Origin: an uncultured Prevotella sp. | GTDB lineage: Bacteria > Bacteroidota > Bacteroidia > Bacteroidales > Bacteroidaceae | DNA length: 64,000 nt | NCBI GenBank assembly: GCA_900553465.1 | Contig: USDT01000004.1 | Coordinates: 54,190 to 118,189 of the forward strand | Reading direction: 5' to 3' | Made by a program: the position numbers and the translations under genes | Part shown: positions 47,721 to 56,769 of the stretch, in pieces | Numbering within the stretch: position 1 is the first letter of the stretch | How the letters are laid out: every line of letters begins with the position of its first letter | The notes under the pieces: generated by a model | Database searches by the model: none | The model's input: the letters and a program-made list of their open reading frames with translations, nothing else | What the model was told of the DNA's origin: nothing

Positions 47721-48512
47721 CTATTTATTTTCCTCTATGTATTGTCGGTTTATTATCTCGTATATGGTCTGATAGAAGTCGGGCGATGTCTCCTTCTCGA
47801 GAAAAGGAGAGTGTCCGCATTGCGACAGATGGTGGAGTCTGTAGTTTATGCCGGCTTCGTCGAGTGGTTCAATGACACCCTGCAGCGGATGCGGATCCTT
47901 GTCGCCGTGTATTATGTCCACCTCGCAACTTATTTCATGGAGCATACGTTTCAGTTCTCCCCGTTTGCGCATGGCTGACGCTTCTGTCCATACAGCGTTG
48001 TACATCCTGCTGTCGAAGTCCGTTTCTTTGTGGTTTATCAGACAGTGGTTGTCCGTTATTTCAGTGTATCTTTTCAGTTCGCACACGGTCTGTCTGTCAG
48101 GATGAGCGTCAAGTCCGGACAGTATGAGGGCGAAACGCTCCCTGTCTGCTTCGTCCAGACGGCGCAGTCTGTTTGCGGTTATCAAAGGTACGTATTTTTC
48201 CTCAAACGGCGGACAGCCTATGAGTATGAGCCTTTTCACTTTCGCTATGTGTTCGGCCGCCACCATGACAGAAAGCCATGCACCCCACGAATGGCCTATG
48301 AGCGTCAGACTGTCGGCCTCATTCCGGTCAATCTGCTGCATGAGTTCGCGCTTCAGTCCGTTGACAGTGTATTCGGTCTGCCTGCATTCTGTCGTGCATA
48401 CCAAGCCGGACAGGCGTTCAGCCATCGCGTGCAGGCTGCCTGTGGCTCCCGGTCCGCCGTGCACGAGTAGTACGTGTCTCTTTATGCCGTTGTCTGTGTA
48501 GGGTAGTGTCAT
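47721..48512 (-). CDS. Alpha/beta hydrolase (proline iminopeptidase-like)
   Basis: 263 residues from ATG 48512 (MTLPYTDNGIKRHVLLVHGG). The upstream frame to 48641 lies across the probable promoter, so the shorter start is preferred. HGGPG oxyanion motif, nucleophile Ser in LIGHSWGAWLSV, a helical cap (about 125-185), Asp in IIHGDKDPH and His in SQCGHSPFLE complete the triad. Could be an aminopeptidase or ester hydrolase. First gene of the five-gene cluster. Confidence 0.88.
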   Translation of the reverse strand: MTLPYTDNGIKRHVLLVHGGPGATGSLHAMAERLSGLVCTTECRQTEYTVNGLKRELMQQIDRNEADSLTLIGHSWGAWLSVMVAAEHIAKVKRLILIGCPPFEEKYVPLITANRLRRLDEADRERFALILSGLDAHPDRQTVCELKRYTEITDNHCLINHKETDFDSRMYNAVWTEASAMRKRGELKRMLHEISCEVDIIHGDKDPHPLQGVIEPLDEAGINYRLHHLSQCGHSPFLEKETSPDFYQTIYEIINRQYIEENK

Positions 48513-48618
48513 GAGTGTTGTTATGTTGGTTCTGTCAGTGTCCGGTATTCCACAAATCCGCTTTATGCGGAGAGCATTGTCCTGTTGCGGTTCTTCACAA
48601 GGATATGCCTTCGTTCTC

Positions 48619-48626
48619 CAAAGATA
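48619..48626 (-). promoter_or_regulatory. -7 box of the hydrolase-SDR-dehydrogenase cluster
   Basis: TATCTTTG on the minus strand, about 107 bp before the hydrolase start; -33 element not obvious. Confidence 0.5.
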
Positions 48627-48629
48627 GTA

Positions 48630-49398
48630 CATATTTGTCAATATGTGTCTGCCGGAAATGAAAAACCGGCTTTGGCGTACGATTATTTAACACGCACCTG
48701 CTGTCGTCCGTGATGTTTATGCCGGCAGACTGTATCTTCGGACTGCGCATTTGTTTGCAAATTTCTGTTAACATCCGTTTGCATTCGGGGTGTGGAATTT
48801 AACATTCCGTTTTTCGGATTACAGAGAATTTTCCTACACCTGATGCTCTTCGGAAAGCCTGTTCAGGACATTTGACGAACCGTCACAGTGCTGACGGTCT
48901 TGCGAAAAAGCCCGTTTTGCACTCTGATATTAACTGTTTCAGGGCCTGATATGCACCATATAACCACCTAAAACGGCCCGTTTCGGAGTGCAATAAAGGC
49001 TGTTTTGCATGACGAAGAAAATACAGTTGGAATTTTATTGGTTGTAAGCATCTGTCTGACAGTGATTTATAGATACTCTTCATTTTTGCGATTTTCTGAA
49101 CAAAATCCTGTTGCAAATGATTTTACACGGATTTTGCGTAATTTTCACGATGAAAATTTAACGTTTCCGGCAGCGCTTTTTGTTTTTTTATATATCCGCG
49201 CGTTCAACATGCAGGTCTGCGTGGATATGGTCTGACTGCGGCTTATGGAAGGGGAGCGGTGCACAATATTCCGTAATCATAAGACCGGATGCAGCTTGTC
49301 GCACGCATGCCGCAGAGTGGCGACAGATGCAGGAGTCAAGGGCGTTACGGGTGAGAAGAATCGGTTGACGAAACGGTAAAATTGCGCCATTTTATGCT
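48630..49398. other. Gap of about 0.8 kb with a degenerate repeat copy
   Basis: 48840-49130 contains scattered blocks of the dispersed repeats (listed next). No gene or RNA recognised in the remainder. Confidence 0.45.
48840..49130 (+). repeat. Degenerate copy F of the dispersed repeats
   Basis: TGCGAAAAAGCCCGTTTTGC (48901-48920) matches copy D at 34243-34262 with one change. GTTTCAGGGCCTGATATG matches the middle palindrome of copies A, B and E, and CGGCCCGTTTCGGAGTGCAA then TAAAGGC matches inverted copy C. Blocks are in a mixed order, suggesting a rearranged remnant. Confidence 0.5.
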
Positions 49399-49422
49399 AA
49401 TTAGTTAAATATTTGACTAATT
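49399..49422. promoter_or_regulatory. Palindromic operator ahead of marR
   Basis: AATTAGTTAAAT/ATTTGACTAATT: two 12-bp half sites, 11 of 12 positions symmetric. It covers the -33 region of the marR promoter, so binding of the MarR product would block transcription of the whole operon. Confidence 0.7.
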
Positions 49423-49445
49423 TTGAGAAAAAAGATGTAATTTTG
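49412..49445 (+). promoter_or_regulatory. Promoter of the marR-tolC-emrA-emrB operon
   Basis: TTTG (49412-49415), 22 bp, TAATTTTG (49438-49445); the -33 element lies inside the palindrome. Very short leader to ATG 49463. Confidence 0.6.
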
Positions 49446-49462
49446 CACGCGCTAAAAGAATT

Positions 49463-49924
49463 ATGGATAATGACAGAATAGAGGAAAGCCGTAATACATC
49501 CTCACGTGATTGTATATTGCAGCTTATCCGTACGCGTATGGCTTCGCGCCAGGCCATGCAGAGATTATTGAGAAATACCGGCGCAGGGATAACGTTTGAG
49601 ATGCTTCAGATAATGAGCTGTCTTTGGGACGAACAGGGGATAACACAACAGACTCTTGCCGCGCGCACATCGAAGGACAAAGCCTGTCTCACAGGGCTGA
49701 TGCTCAATCTTGAGCGCAAGGGTTATGTGTGCCGGCGCGAGGATCCGGCCGACCGCCGCAACAAGCTCGTGTATCTCACAGAGGAGGGCGAGGCTTTCCA
49801 CAGATGGATAGCGCCGCAGCTCAAGGATTATTACAGCCGCATCGACCGTGTGTTCGGCGAGGACAGGCTGAAACAGGTAGAAACATTGTTAAAGGATTTA
49901 CAGAATGCCATTGAGTCGTATTAA
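49463..49924 (+). CDS. MarR-family transcriptional repressor
   Basis: 153 residues. Winged helix with recognition region 'GITQQTLAARTSKDKACLTG' (about 72-91) and the wing DPADRRNKLVYLTEEG (about 105-120), the best-known MarR signature. First gene of an efflux operon whose promoter carries a palindrome; autorepression lifted by a small toxic ligand is the likely scheme. It overlaps tolC by 20 bp. Confidence 0.93.
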   Translation: MDNDRIEESRNTSSRDCILQLIRTRMASRQAMQRLLRNTGAGITFEMLQIMSCLWDEQGITQQTLAARTSKDKACLTGLMLNLERKGYVCRREDPADRRNKLVYLTEEGEAFHRWIAPQLKDYYSRIDRVFGEDRLKQVETLLKDLQNAIESY

Positions 49925-51224
49925 CAACATCTTTTTGTCGCTTGGCGTCGCATTGCTGGCGCATGGCGGCATATATGCCCAGAGCGACACTCTGCGTCTT
50001 GGTCTGCAGCAGCTTTTTGAGCGTGCGTCGGCCAGTCATCTGCAGGTGGCTGCCGACCGGATAAAGGAGCAGATGGCTTCCGACAGGGCTGCCACGGCAC
50101 GCACTGCACGTCTGCCGGAGATTACGGCAGGGCTGCGCGGAGGATTTCTCGGACAGCCCATAGTGTGGAAGAACGGGCTTGACAATGCCACCAGGCCGGA
50201 GTCGCCCGACTGGCAGCAGAATTACACAATAGACTTTACGCAGCCGGTATATCAGGGAGGAAAGATAAAGTATGCCATACGCAAGGCTGACATAGAGCAG
50301 GACATAGCAAAGTTGCAGACTGCTACGGACCTGTCGGACATCAGGCTCGGACTGCTGGAACAGTATCTCGAGCTTTTCAGTCTCTACAAGCAGCGGCAGG
50401 TGTTGTACCGTAAGATAGAGGAGTCTGAACACAGACTCAAGGACATAAGGCGGCTGAAGGATGAGGGCGTGATAACAAACAACGACGTGCTGCGCAGTGA
50501 GATGCAGCTCACCAACGACCGTCTTGCACTGACAGAGAGCTGCAACAGCATACGCATAGTGTCTCAGCGGCTCGACATTCTGCTCGGTCTTGACGAGCGG
50601 CTGACGCTCATGCCCGATACGGCTTTGCTCGATGGTAATTACGCAGTGGAGGGATATGCCGACTATGTGGAGCGTGCCTGCATGTACAATCCGTCGCTGC
50701 GGCTTCTGCAAAAGGAGACGGAACTGGCTGAGAACAATGTACGTCTGACACGTGCCGACCAGCTGCCGCGACTCTCGCTCACGGCATCAAACACGCTGGC
50801 GCGTCCGGTATCGCGTACGCTGGCCGACATGTATAACAACAGTTGGAACATCGGGTTGTCCTTCTCTTTCTCGCTTTCGTCGCTTTACAACAACCGTCAC
50901 CGTATGGACGAGGCGCGCAGAAACGTGGGCCTCATGCGCAATGCCGAGGAGCAGCAACGGCAGAACGTACGCATGGCTGTGCAGACGGCGCTGCTCAGAC
51001 ATCGCGAAGCGGCCGGACGGGTGGAGGCGCTGGAACTGTCGGTGAGGCAGGCTGAGGAGAATTACCGCATCATGCGCAACCGCTATATGAACCAGCTGGC
51101 CATACTCACCGACCTGCTCGATGCAGACAATCTCAGGCTGAATGCCGAGCTGCAACTTACCACTGCCCGTACGCGTGTGGTGTATACATATTATGAATTA
51201 CAGCGGGCTGCAGGAACATTGTAG
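49905..51224 (+). CDS. TolC-family outer-membrane efflux protein
   Basis: 439 residues with signal peptide MPLSRINNIFLSLGVALLAH...YAQ. Long helical coiled-coil segments repeated twice (about 35-215 and 240-435), typical of the OEP fold, with 'QPVYQGGKIKYAIRKADIEQ' and the second-half counterpart 'FSFSLSSLYNNRHRMDEARR'. Forms the outer-membrane duct for the pump encoded by the next two genes. Confidence 0.92.
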   Translation: MPLSRINNIFLSLGVALLAHGGIYAQSDTLRLGLQQLFERASASHLQVAADRIKEQMASDRAATARTARLPEITAGLRGGFLGQPIVWKNGLDNATRPESPDWQQNYTIDFTQPVYQGGKIKYAIRKADIEQDIAKLQTATDLSDIRLGLLEQYLELFSLYKQRQVLYRKIEESEHRLKDIRRLKDEGVITNNDVLRSEMQLTNDRLALTESCNSIRIVSQRLDILLGLDERLTLMPDTALLDGNYAVEGYADYVERACMYNPSLRLLQKETELAENNVRLTRADQLPRLSLTASNTLARPVSRTLADMYNNSWNIGLSFSFSLSSLYNNRHRMDEARRNVGLMRNAEEQQRQNVRMAVQTALLRHREAAGRVEALELSVRQAEENYRIMRNRYMNQLAILTDLLDADNLRLNAELQLTTARTRVVYTYYELQRAAGTL

Positions 51225-51263
51225 GCCGTAAGTCATCTGTTTTTAACAACACAATAAACGTAT

Positions 51264-52334
51264 ATGTCTCTTATTCATCTGAAATACAGGCGGCTGAAAC
51301 GACAGAAACGCCGCAACATCATTCTGAACATAGTGTGTATTCTCATAGCAGGTTCGGGCATTGTCTGGACGATAAACTATTTCTGGAGATACATAAGCTA
51401 CGAAATCACCAATGACGCGTTTGTCGATCAGTATGTGGCACCGGTGAATGTGCGTGTGGCCGGATATATACAGGAGGTGCGTTTCAAGGAACATCAGTTT
51501 GTGCACCGCGGCGATACGCTTGTGGTTCTGGACAACCGCGAGTATGTCATACGGCAGAAGGAGGCATGTGCGGCACTGCTCGACGCACGCGGTTCGCGCG
51601 ATGTCCTTGCCTCAGGCATACGCACATCGCACACGAAGGTGGCCGAGCAGGACGCCAATCTGGCCGAGGCGAAGGCCAAACTTTGGCAGGCCGGACAGGA
51701 CTACCGGCGCTATGAGAGGTTGCTTCGCGAGGAGTCGGTGCCCGAACAGCAGTTTGAACAGGTGAAGGCCGACTATGAGGCGGCGCGTGCACGATACGAT
51801 GCACTGATGCGGCAGAAGGAGGCCGCCAGTTCGCAATATGACGAGACAAACAAGAAGAAAGTGAATGTGGAGGCGGGCATACTGCGTGCCGAAGCTGCGC
51901 TCGACCTGGCAAACCTCAATCTTTCATACACGGTGGTCACGGCTCCATACAGCGGATACATGGGCAGGCGCACTATAGAGCCGGGACAGTATGTAAGTGC
52001 CGGGCAGACTCTTTCGTACATAGTACGGCAGTCTGGCAAGTGGGTCACAGCCAATTACCGCGAGACACAGATAGCCAACATCTACATAGGACAGCCTGTG
52101 CGCATAAAGGTGGACGGTGTGCCTGGCCGTGTTTTCAAGGGCCACGTGACTGCCATATCAGAGGCTACGGGCTCGAAGTATTCGCTGGTGCCTACGGACA
52201 ACTCGGCAGGAAACTTCGTGAAAGTGCAGCAGCGCATACCCGTGCGCATTGATTTCGATGATGTGGACGAGAAGAACATGAGCATGCTGCGTGCAGGAAT
52301 GATGGTTGAAACAGAAGCAGAGAGAAAGAAATGA
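51264..52334 (+). CDS. Membrane-fusion protein, EmrA/HlyD family
   Basis: 356 residues: a cytosolic basic N-terminus, one TM helix (about 20-40), biotinyl-lipoyl-like halves 'APVNVRVAGYIQEVRFKEHQ' and 'TVVTAPYSGYMGRRTIEPGQ', separated by a coiled-coil hairpin (about 90-215), then a beta-barrel. It links the inner-membrane MFS pump to the TolC partner. Its stop overlaps the emrB start by 4 bp. Confidence 0.93.
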   Translation: MSLIHLKYRRLKRQKRRNIILNIVCILIAGSGIVWTINYFWRYISYEITNDAFVDQYVAPVNVRVAGYIQEVRFKEHQFVHRGDTLVVLDNREYVIRQKEACAALLDARGSRDVLASGIRTSHTKVAEQDANLAEAKAKLWQAGQDYRRYERLLREESVPEQQFEQVKADYEAARARYDALMRQKEAASSQYDETNKKKVNVEAGILRAEAALDLANLNLSYTVVTAPYSGYMGRRTIEPGQYVSAGQTLSYIVRQSGKWVTANYRETQIANIYIGQPVRIKVDGVPGRVFKGHVTAISEATGSKYSLVPTDNSAGNFVKVQQRIPVRIDFDDVDEKNMSMLRAGMMVETEAERKK

Positions 52335-53935
52335 AGACCGCACGCGAACTCGACATTCCCGTACGCCGGTGGGTGCCGGACATTATTGGCGTGGCTGCCG
52401 TCTTCATCATAATGCTCCCCATCGCCATGCTTAACGGCACTTATACGGGCAGCATGGTGGAGGTGTCGGGCACACTCGGTGTTTATACGGAGGATATCAC
52501 CATAGGTTATTATGCCGCTTCGGCCGGTATGGCGGTGTCTTATCCCATCGTGCCGAAGATTCTTAATGCCTTTTCGTCCAAGTCGCTTCTGCTTGCCGAC
52601 CTCACCATGCAGTTCTTTCTGAGCTGGTTTTGTGCGCGTCAGTCGGAAATAGGACTGCTCATTGCCGCCAGCTTCATCATTGGTTTTCTCAAAGGATTTA
52701 TCATGCTTTGGGTCATACGGCGCATAAAGTTCATATTCAGTCCCAAAGATGTGAGAAGCGAATTCTACGCTTACTTTTATCCTTTGGTGTTCGGCGGCGG
52801 CCAGTTGTCGATGGTCATAACGGCTTTGCTGGCTTATCATTACGACTGGAAGTACATGTATTATTTCATGATGCTGCTTCTGCTGCTTGCCATTATGGCG
52901 GTGATACTGTTGTTCCGGCATGACCGCCCGTCACGTTCAGTGCAATGGAAGGAACTTCATCCGCGCGAGATGCTTATCATTTCCACCGGTCTGCTCATGC
53001 TGATATATGTGATAACTTATGGCAAGACTCTCGACTGGATGGCGTCAACACGCATTTGTGTATATATTGTCGTGGCACCGCTGCTTGTGGCTTTGTTCTT
53101 ATGGGAGCAGTTCCATTCACCCCGTCCGTATGTCAGTCTGAAGCCTTTGTTCCAGTGGAAGGCCATTCTCGGATATTTCTATATGATGCTTGTGATGTTC
53201 TTCAGTACGTCGACAAGTCTTCTTACAAGTTACATGACAACGATACTTCACGTTGACAATACGCATACTTACACACTCTACGTGTGGCTTTTGCCCGGTT
53301 ATCTGCTCGGAGCGTTCATCTGTTTCTGGTGGTTTCGCTGGCAACGGTGGCGCTTCCGTTTTTTCATAGCGGGTGGAATGGCGTGTTTTGCATTGTTCTT
53401 CGGAATGCTCTATTTCGGCATCTCGCCCGACAGCACTTATGAGATGTTGTATCTGCCGATGTTCTTCCGCGGACTTGGCATGCTCACACTTATCATAGCT
53501 TTTGCACTTTTTGCGGTGGAGGACCTGCATCCAAAGTATCTGTTGTCTAATGCTTTTTTTCTTATCACATTCCGTTCTGTGCTTACTCCGGTCATTGCTT
53601 CTGCCTTTTACAGCAATGTGCTTTATCATCTTCAGCAGAAGTATATGGTGGAATTGTCGGAGAATATGACCGCAGCCGACCCGTTGGCGGATGTCCGTTG
53701 GCAGTCGGCATTCAACAGTGGGATTATGCAGGGACACGGAGTGGATGAGGCAACACAGCTTGCCACCAATACGCTTTACAGCGTGGTGCAGCAGCAGGGC
53801 ACTCTGCTTGCTCTAAAACATATTCTCGGCTGGTTGTTTGCCGTAACGCTGGTGATAGCTGTTGTGTCACGTTTCATTCCGTTCCATAAGACAGTGCGCG
53901 TACCGGTTGTGCGTATGGGCGAGGATATGGTGTGA
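52331..53935 (+). CDS. MFS drug exporter, EmrB/QacA (DHA2) type
   Basis: 534 residues with about 14 hydrophobic segments, the usual number for DHA2. Coupled to emrA through ATGA. The N-terminal 'DIIGVAAVFIIMLPIAMLNG' and the C-terminal long periplasmic segment before the last helix fit EmrB-like proteins of Bacteroidetes, although classical motif C is weak. Proton-driven export of hydrophobic drugs or fatty/bile compounds is probable. Confidence 0.88.
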   Translation: MKTARELDIPVRRWVPDIIGVAAVFIIMLPIAMLNGTYTGSMVEVSGTLGVYTEDITIGYYAASAGMAVSYPIVPKILNAFSSKSLLLADLTMQFFLSWFCARQSEIGLLIAASFIIGFLKGFIMLWVIRRIKFIFSPKDVRSEFYAYFYPLVFGGGQLSMVITALLAYHYDWKYMYYFMMLLLLLAIMAVILLFRHDRPSRSVQWKELHPREMLIISTGLLMLIYVITYGKTLDWMASTRICVYIVVAPLLVALFLWEQFHSPRPYVSLKPLFQWKAILGYFYMMLVMFFSTSTSLLTSYMTTILHVDNTHTYTLYVWLLPGYLLGAFICFWWFRWQRWRFRFFIAGGMACFALFFGMLYFGISPDSTYEMLYLPMFFRGLGMLTLIIAFALFAVEDLHPKYLLSNAFFLITFRSVLTPVIASAFYSNVLYHLQQKYMVELSENMTAADPLADVRWQSAFNSGIMQGHGVDEATQLATNTLYSVVQQQGTLLALKHILGWLFAVTLVIAVVSRFIPFHKTVRVPVVRMGEDMV

Positions 53936-53995
53936 TTGATGAGTTGGCACATACGTGCATACGGTTTTATTTCATGTTCATTCCGGAGTGTTCAA

Positions 53996-55357
53996 TTAGT
54001 TGCGGCAACTAGACATGAGGATGTGGCGCCGGCGGCGGTAATACCATAGTCCGGTGATGTCGGCCAAAGCCCAGCCTATAGGCACAGACCACCATATGCC
54101 GGTGTATCCAACAGACGGGATGGCGGCAAGGGCGTATGCCAGTGCCACACGGGTGCCGAGCGACACAACGGTGAGCACCACCGACATCGAGGGCAGCGCC
54201 ACTGCGCGGTAGAGTCCGTAGAGAAGGAACAGATAGCCAATGCCTACATAGAAGCTGCCTTCGATGCGCAGATATTCTACTCCGATGGCTATTATCTCGC
54301 TTTCGCCTTCAGGTACGAAGAGCGACATGAGCCACGGCGACAGCCAGAACACCAGAACAGACACCGTGAGGGCGAACAGCGTGGTAACGACAACGGCGCT
54401 GCGTATACCCCGTCTTATGCGGTCGGCACGTCCGGCGCCAAAGTTCTGTGCGATGAATGTGGAGAAGGCGTTGCCGAAATCCTGTACGGGCATATAGGCG
54501 AACGAATCAATCTTCACCGCCGCGGCGAATGCTGCCATGACCGCTGTGCCGAAACTGTTGACCAGACCCTGCACCATCAGTATGCCGAAATTCATCACCG
54601 ACTGTTGCAGGCACGTGAGAAACGACCATGAAGCCACGCGTCTGAGTGATGCACCGTCGGCCTTGCAGTCGGAGCGAGTGAGGCTAAGTTCAGGGAAACT
54701 ACGTTTGGTGTATATGTAAAGTCCGACAGCAGCTACGGTCTGTGCGGCCACAGTAGCAAGCGCAGCACCCTCTACGCCCATGCCCAAACCGAGTATAAGT
54801 GCAAGGTCAAGCGCGATGTTGAGCACCACGGATACTGCGAGAAACACAAGCGGAACAACCGAGTTGCCAATCGCGCGAAGCAGAAATGCGTAGAAATTAT
54901 ATACGCATACGGGCACCATTCCAAGAAAGACTATGAACAGATAGTCGTGTGTGAGCTGTTCAATCTCGGCCGGTGTCTGCATGATGCGGATTATAGGATC
55001 GAGAAAAACAAGTGACACGGCATTGAGCACAAGTGTCGTTGCGCCTATGATGAGCATGGAGGAGAACAGGCTGCGGCGCAAAGCCTTCAGGTCGCGGGCA
55101 CCGTAGTGTATGGAGAAAAGGGCGCTGCAACCCATGCAGAGTCCTATGAACACGGATGTGATGAACACCATGAGAGCATACGACGAACCTACGGCTGCCA
55201 GTGCACGAGCACCAAGTACGCGGCCAACGATGAGTGTGTCGGCAATGTTGTAGCACTGTTGCAGCAGATTGCCGAGCATCAATGGCAGTGCAAAACGCAG
55301 CATGGTGACGGTGATGCCGCCCTCTGTGAGATTTCCTTTATTGTATAATTGGCTCAT
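53996..55357 (-). CDS. MATE-family multidrug/organic cation exporter
   Basis: 453 residues from ATG 55357 (MSQLYNKGNLTEGGITVTML). The frame extends to 55378, but the predicted transcript start lies downstream of that ATG. Twelve TM segments in two halves; 'FALPLMLGNLLQQCYNIADT' and VGRVLGARALAAVG are the family's N-terminal signature. Driven by Na+ or H+. Divergent from the LysO genes. Confidence 0.92.
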   Translation of the reverse strand: MSQLYNKGNLTEGGITVTMLRFALPLMLGNLLQQCYNIADTLIVGRVLGARALAAVGSSYALMVFITSVFIGLCMGCSALFSIHYGARDLKALRRSLFSSMLIIGATTLVLNAVSLVFLDPIIRIMQTPAEIEQLTHDYLFIVFLGMVPVCVYNFYAFLLRAIGNSVVPLVFLAVSVVLNIALDLALILGLGMGVEGAALATVAAQTVAAVGLYIYTKRSFPELSLTRSDCKADGASLRRVASWSFLTCLQQSVMNFGILMVQGLVNSFGTAVMAAFAAAVKIDSFAYMPVQDFGNAFSTFIAQNFGAGRADRIRRGIRSAVVVTTLFALTVSVLVFWLSPWLMSLFVPEGESEIIAIGVEYLRIEGSFYVGIGYLFLLYGLYRAVALPSMSVVLTVVSLGTRVALAYALAAIPSVGYTGIWWSVPIGWALADITGLWYYRRRRHILMSSCRN

Positions 55358-55379
55358 GTCCTTGTTCCGAAAAAACATT

Positions 55380-55411
55380 CAAAATTACGCTTTGTGCGTC
55401 AATTACACAAA
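55380..55411 (-). promoter_or_regulatory. Promoter of the MATE gene
   Basis: Minus strand TTTG (55411-55408), 20 bp, TAATTTTG (55387-55380). Supports the start at 55357. Confidence 0.65.
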
Positions 55412-55460
55412 TATCCATGATGTAATTATATGCATGTAATGAATGATTTTTGCATATTTA

Positions 55461-55492
55461 TTTGCAAAATATACATAAAAGTATTACCTTTG
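55461..55492 (+). promoter_or_regulatory. Promoter of the lysO pair
   Basis: TTTG (55461-55464), 20 bp, TACCTTTG (55485-55492). Predicted start about 55499, giving a leader of about 270 nt, very long for this genome. Confidence 0.65.
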
Positions 55493-55498
55493 CGGCCG

Positions 55499-55768
55499 CA
55501 AAATTCGATATCCAATGAACAATACATTATTCATAACACGCCGTTTACGTATTGATGCCGGTCTTTACAAAGGCACCGACATCAGTCAGACCGTGCATGT
55601 TCATTGGTTCAGCGGTTTTATCTGATTTTCCACTTTATCTTATTATATCAGGCTGTCATGCTGTCCGTATGAGGCATGGGCCGAAGTGATGTTGCGTGTG
55701 GAGTGTTTCCATCGCGCCGTCATCAGTGTTCTGTATGTGGAATTCTTAAAATCAAGACAATACAAATC
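55499..55768 (+). promoter_or_regulatory. Long structured leader RNA of the lysO pair
   Basis: CCAATGAAC (55512-55520) pairs perfectly with GTTCATTGG (55599-55607), closing a 78-nt domain that contains a hairpin TGATGCCGGT/ACCGACATCA (about 55552-55583). A 36-codon frame from ATG 55515 (MNNTLFITRRLRIDAGLYKG...) ends with TGA at 55623-55625. Could be a riboswitch-like or peptide-controlled leader. The known lysine-riboswitch core sequences are not visible, and the frame has only one Lys codon. Confidence 0.4.
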
Positions 55769-56056
55769 ATGTTCAGCATAGTAATGACCATGCTGGCCGG
55801 TGTGCTTATCGGCCATTTCCTGCGCAATGGAAAGAGAGTGGAGAAGATAGAGAAGAGCACGTCAATAACCATTTTCGTACTGCTTTTCGTGCTCGGCCTT
55901 TCAGTGGGCTCAAACAATGTTATAATTGACAATCTGGGACGTTTCGGCTGGCAGGCTGCAGTCATTGCCATGCTCGGAATGGGCGGAAGCATCATTGCCG
56001 CACGCATAGTGTTTCAGTTGTTTTTCAAGAAAGGAGAAGAGAAAAATGAAAAATAG
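55769..56056 (+). CDS. Lysine exporter LysO, N-terminal half
   Basis: 95 residues from ATG 55769 (MFSIVMTMLAGVLIGHFLRN). Three hydrophobic segments with 'ITIFVLLFVLGLSVGSNNVI', the first half of the DUF340/LysO family, which in E. coli is one protein (YbjE, about 300 residues). Here the protein is split in two; the next gene overlaps by 11 bp. The frame upstream of 55769 is leader. Confidence 0.85.
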   Translation: MFSIVMTMLAGVLIGHFLRNGKRVEKIEKSTSITIFVLLFVLGLSVGSNNVIIDNLGRFGWQAAVIAMLGMGGSIIAARIVFQLFFKKGEEKNEK

Positions 56057-56666
56057 TCTGTTCGTAATCGCGATTTTCGTTGCCGGTTGTATCGCCGGTG
56101 CATATTATGAAATAAAAACCGACATGCACAATATGTCGCTCTGCATACTCTACGCGCTTATGCTGCAGGTGGGCATTGGTATCGGCAGCAACAAGAGTCT
56201 GCGCGAAAGCCTGAGACATGTAAGTCCGAAGATACTGCTTGTACCTGTTGCCACCATCACGGGAACATTGCTGTTTTCGGCTGCTGCAAGTCTTTTGCTC
56301 AGTCAGTGGAGTGTGTTCGACTGCATGGCTGTGGGCAGCGGTTTCGCCTATTATTCGCTTTCGTCAATACTGATAACGCAGTTCAAGGAACCGTCGATAG
56401 GTCTGCAGCTTGCCACCGAGCTTGGTACGATAGCGTTGCTCAGTAATATCATACGCGAGATGATGTCGCTTGTGGGTGCTCCACTCATACGCCGTTACTT
56501 CGGAAAGCTGGCTCCCATATCGGCTGCGGGAGTAAATTCAATGGACGTTCTGCTGCCTTCCATCACCAGATGCTCGGGCAAGGAGGTCATGCCGATAGCC
56601 ATTTTTCATGGCATTCTTGTCGATCTGAGTGTTCCGTTCTTTGTAAATCTGTTCTGCAGCCTGTAA
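56046..56666 (+). CDS. Lysine exporter LysO, C-terminal half
   Basis: 206 residues with about five TM segments; 'FAYYSLSSILITQFKEPSIG' and 'ELGTIALLSNIIREMMSLVG' then GVNSMDVLLPSITRCSG are LysO C-terminal landmarks. With the preceding half it would form the complete inner-membrane exporter of L-lysine. Start overlaps the first half. Confidence 0.88.
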   Translation: MKNSLFVIAIFVAGCIAGAYYEIKTDMHNMSLCILYALMLQVGIGIGSNKSLRESLRHVSPKILLVPVATITGTLLFSAAASLLLSQWSVFDCMAVGSGFAYYSLSSILITQFKEPSIGLQLATELGTIALLSNIIREMMSLVGAPLIRRYFGKLAPISAAGVNSMDVLLPSITRCSGKEVMPIAIFHGILVDLSVPFFVNLFCSL

Positions 56667-56710
56667 AAAATCCGGCGCCTCCATGCAGACTTTTGCTGCG
56701 GAGACGCCGG
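56664..56710 (-). terminator. Terminator of the fimbrillin/IdeS operon (may serve lysO as well)
   Basis: CCGGCGCCTCC (56672-56682) with GGAGACGCCGG (56700-56710), 10-11 bp with one mismatch; the minus strand continues ATTTTTTAC. Confidence 0.75.
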
Positions 56711-56769
56711 AGCGCATTGGGTTTTGATTGTTTAGTAGTTTTCTTTTATTTTACGGTAGTCTGATGTTT

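Noticed and set aside
55499..55768. Lysine riboswitch before lysO
   Set aside because: The conserved lysine-riboswitch core segments are not visible; only a generic structured leader can be claimed.
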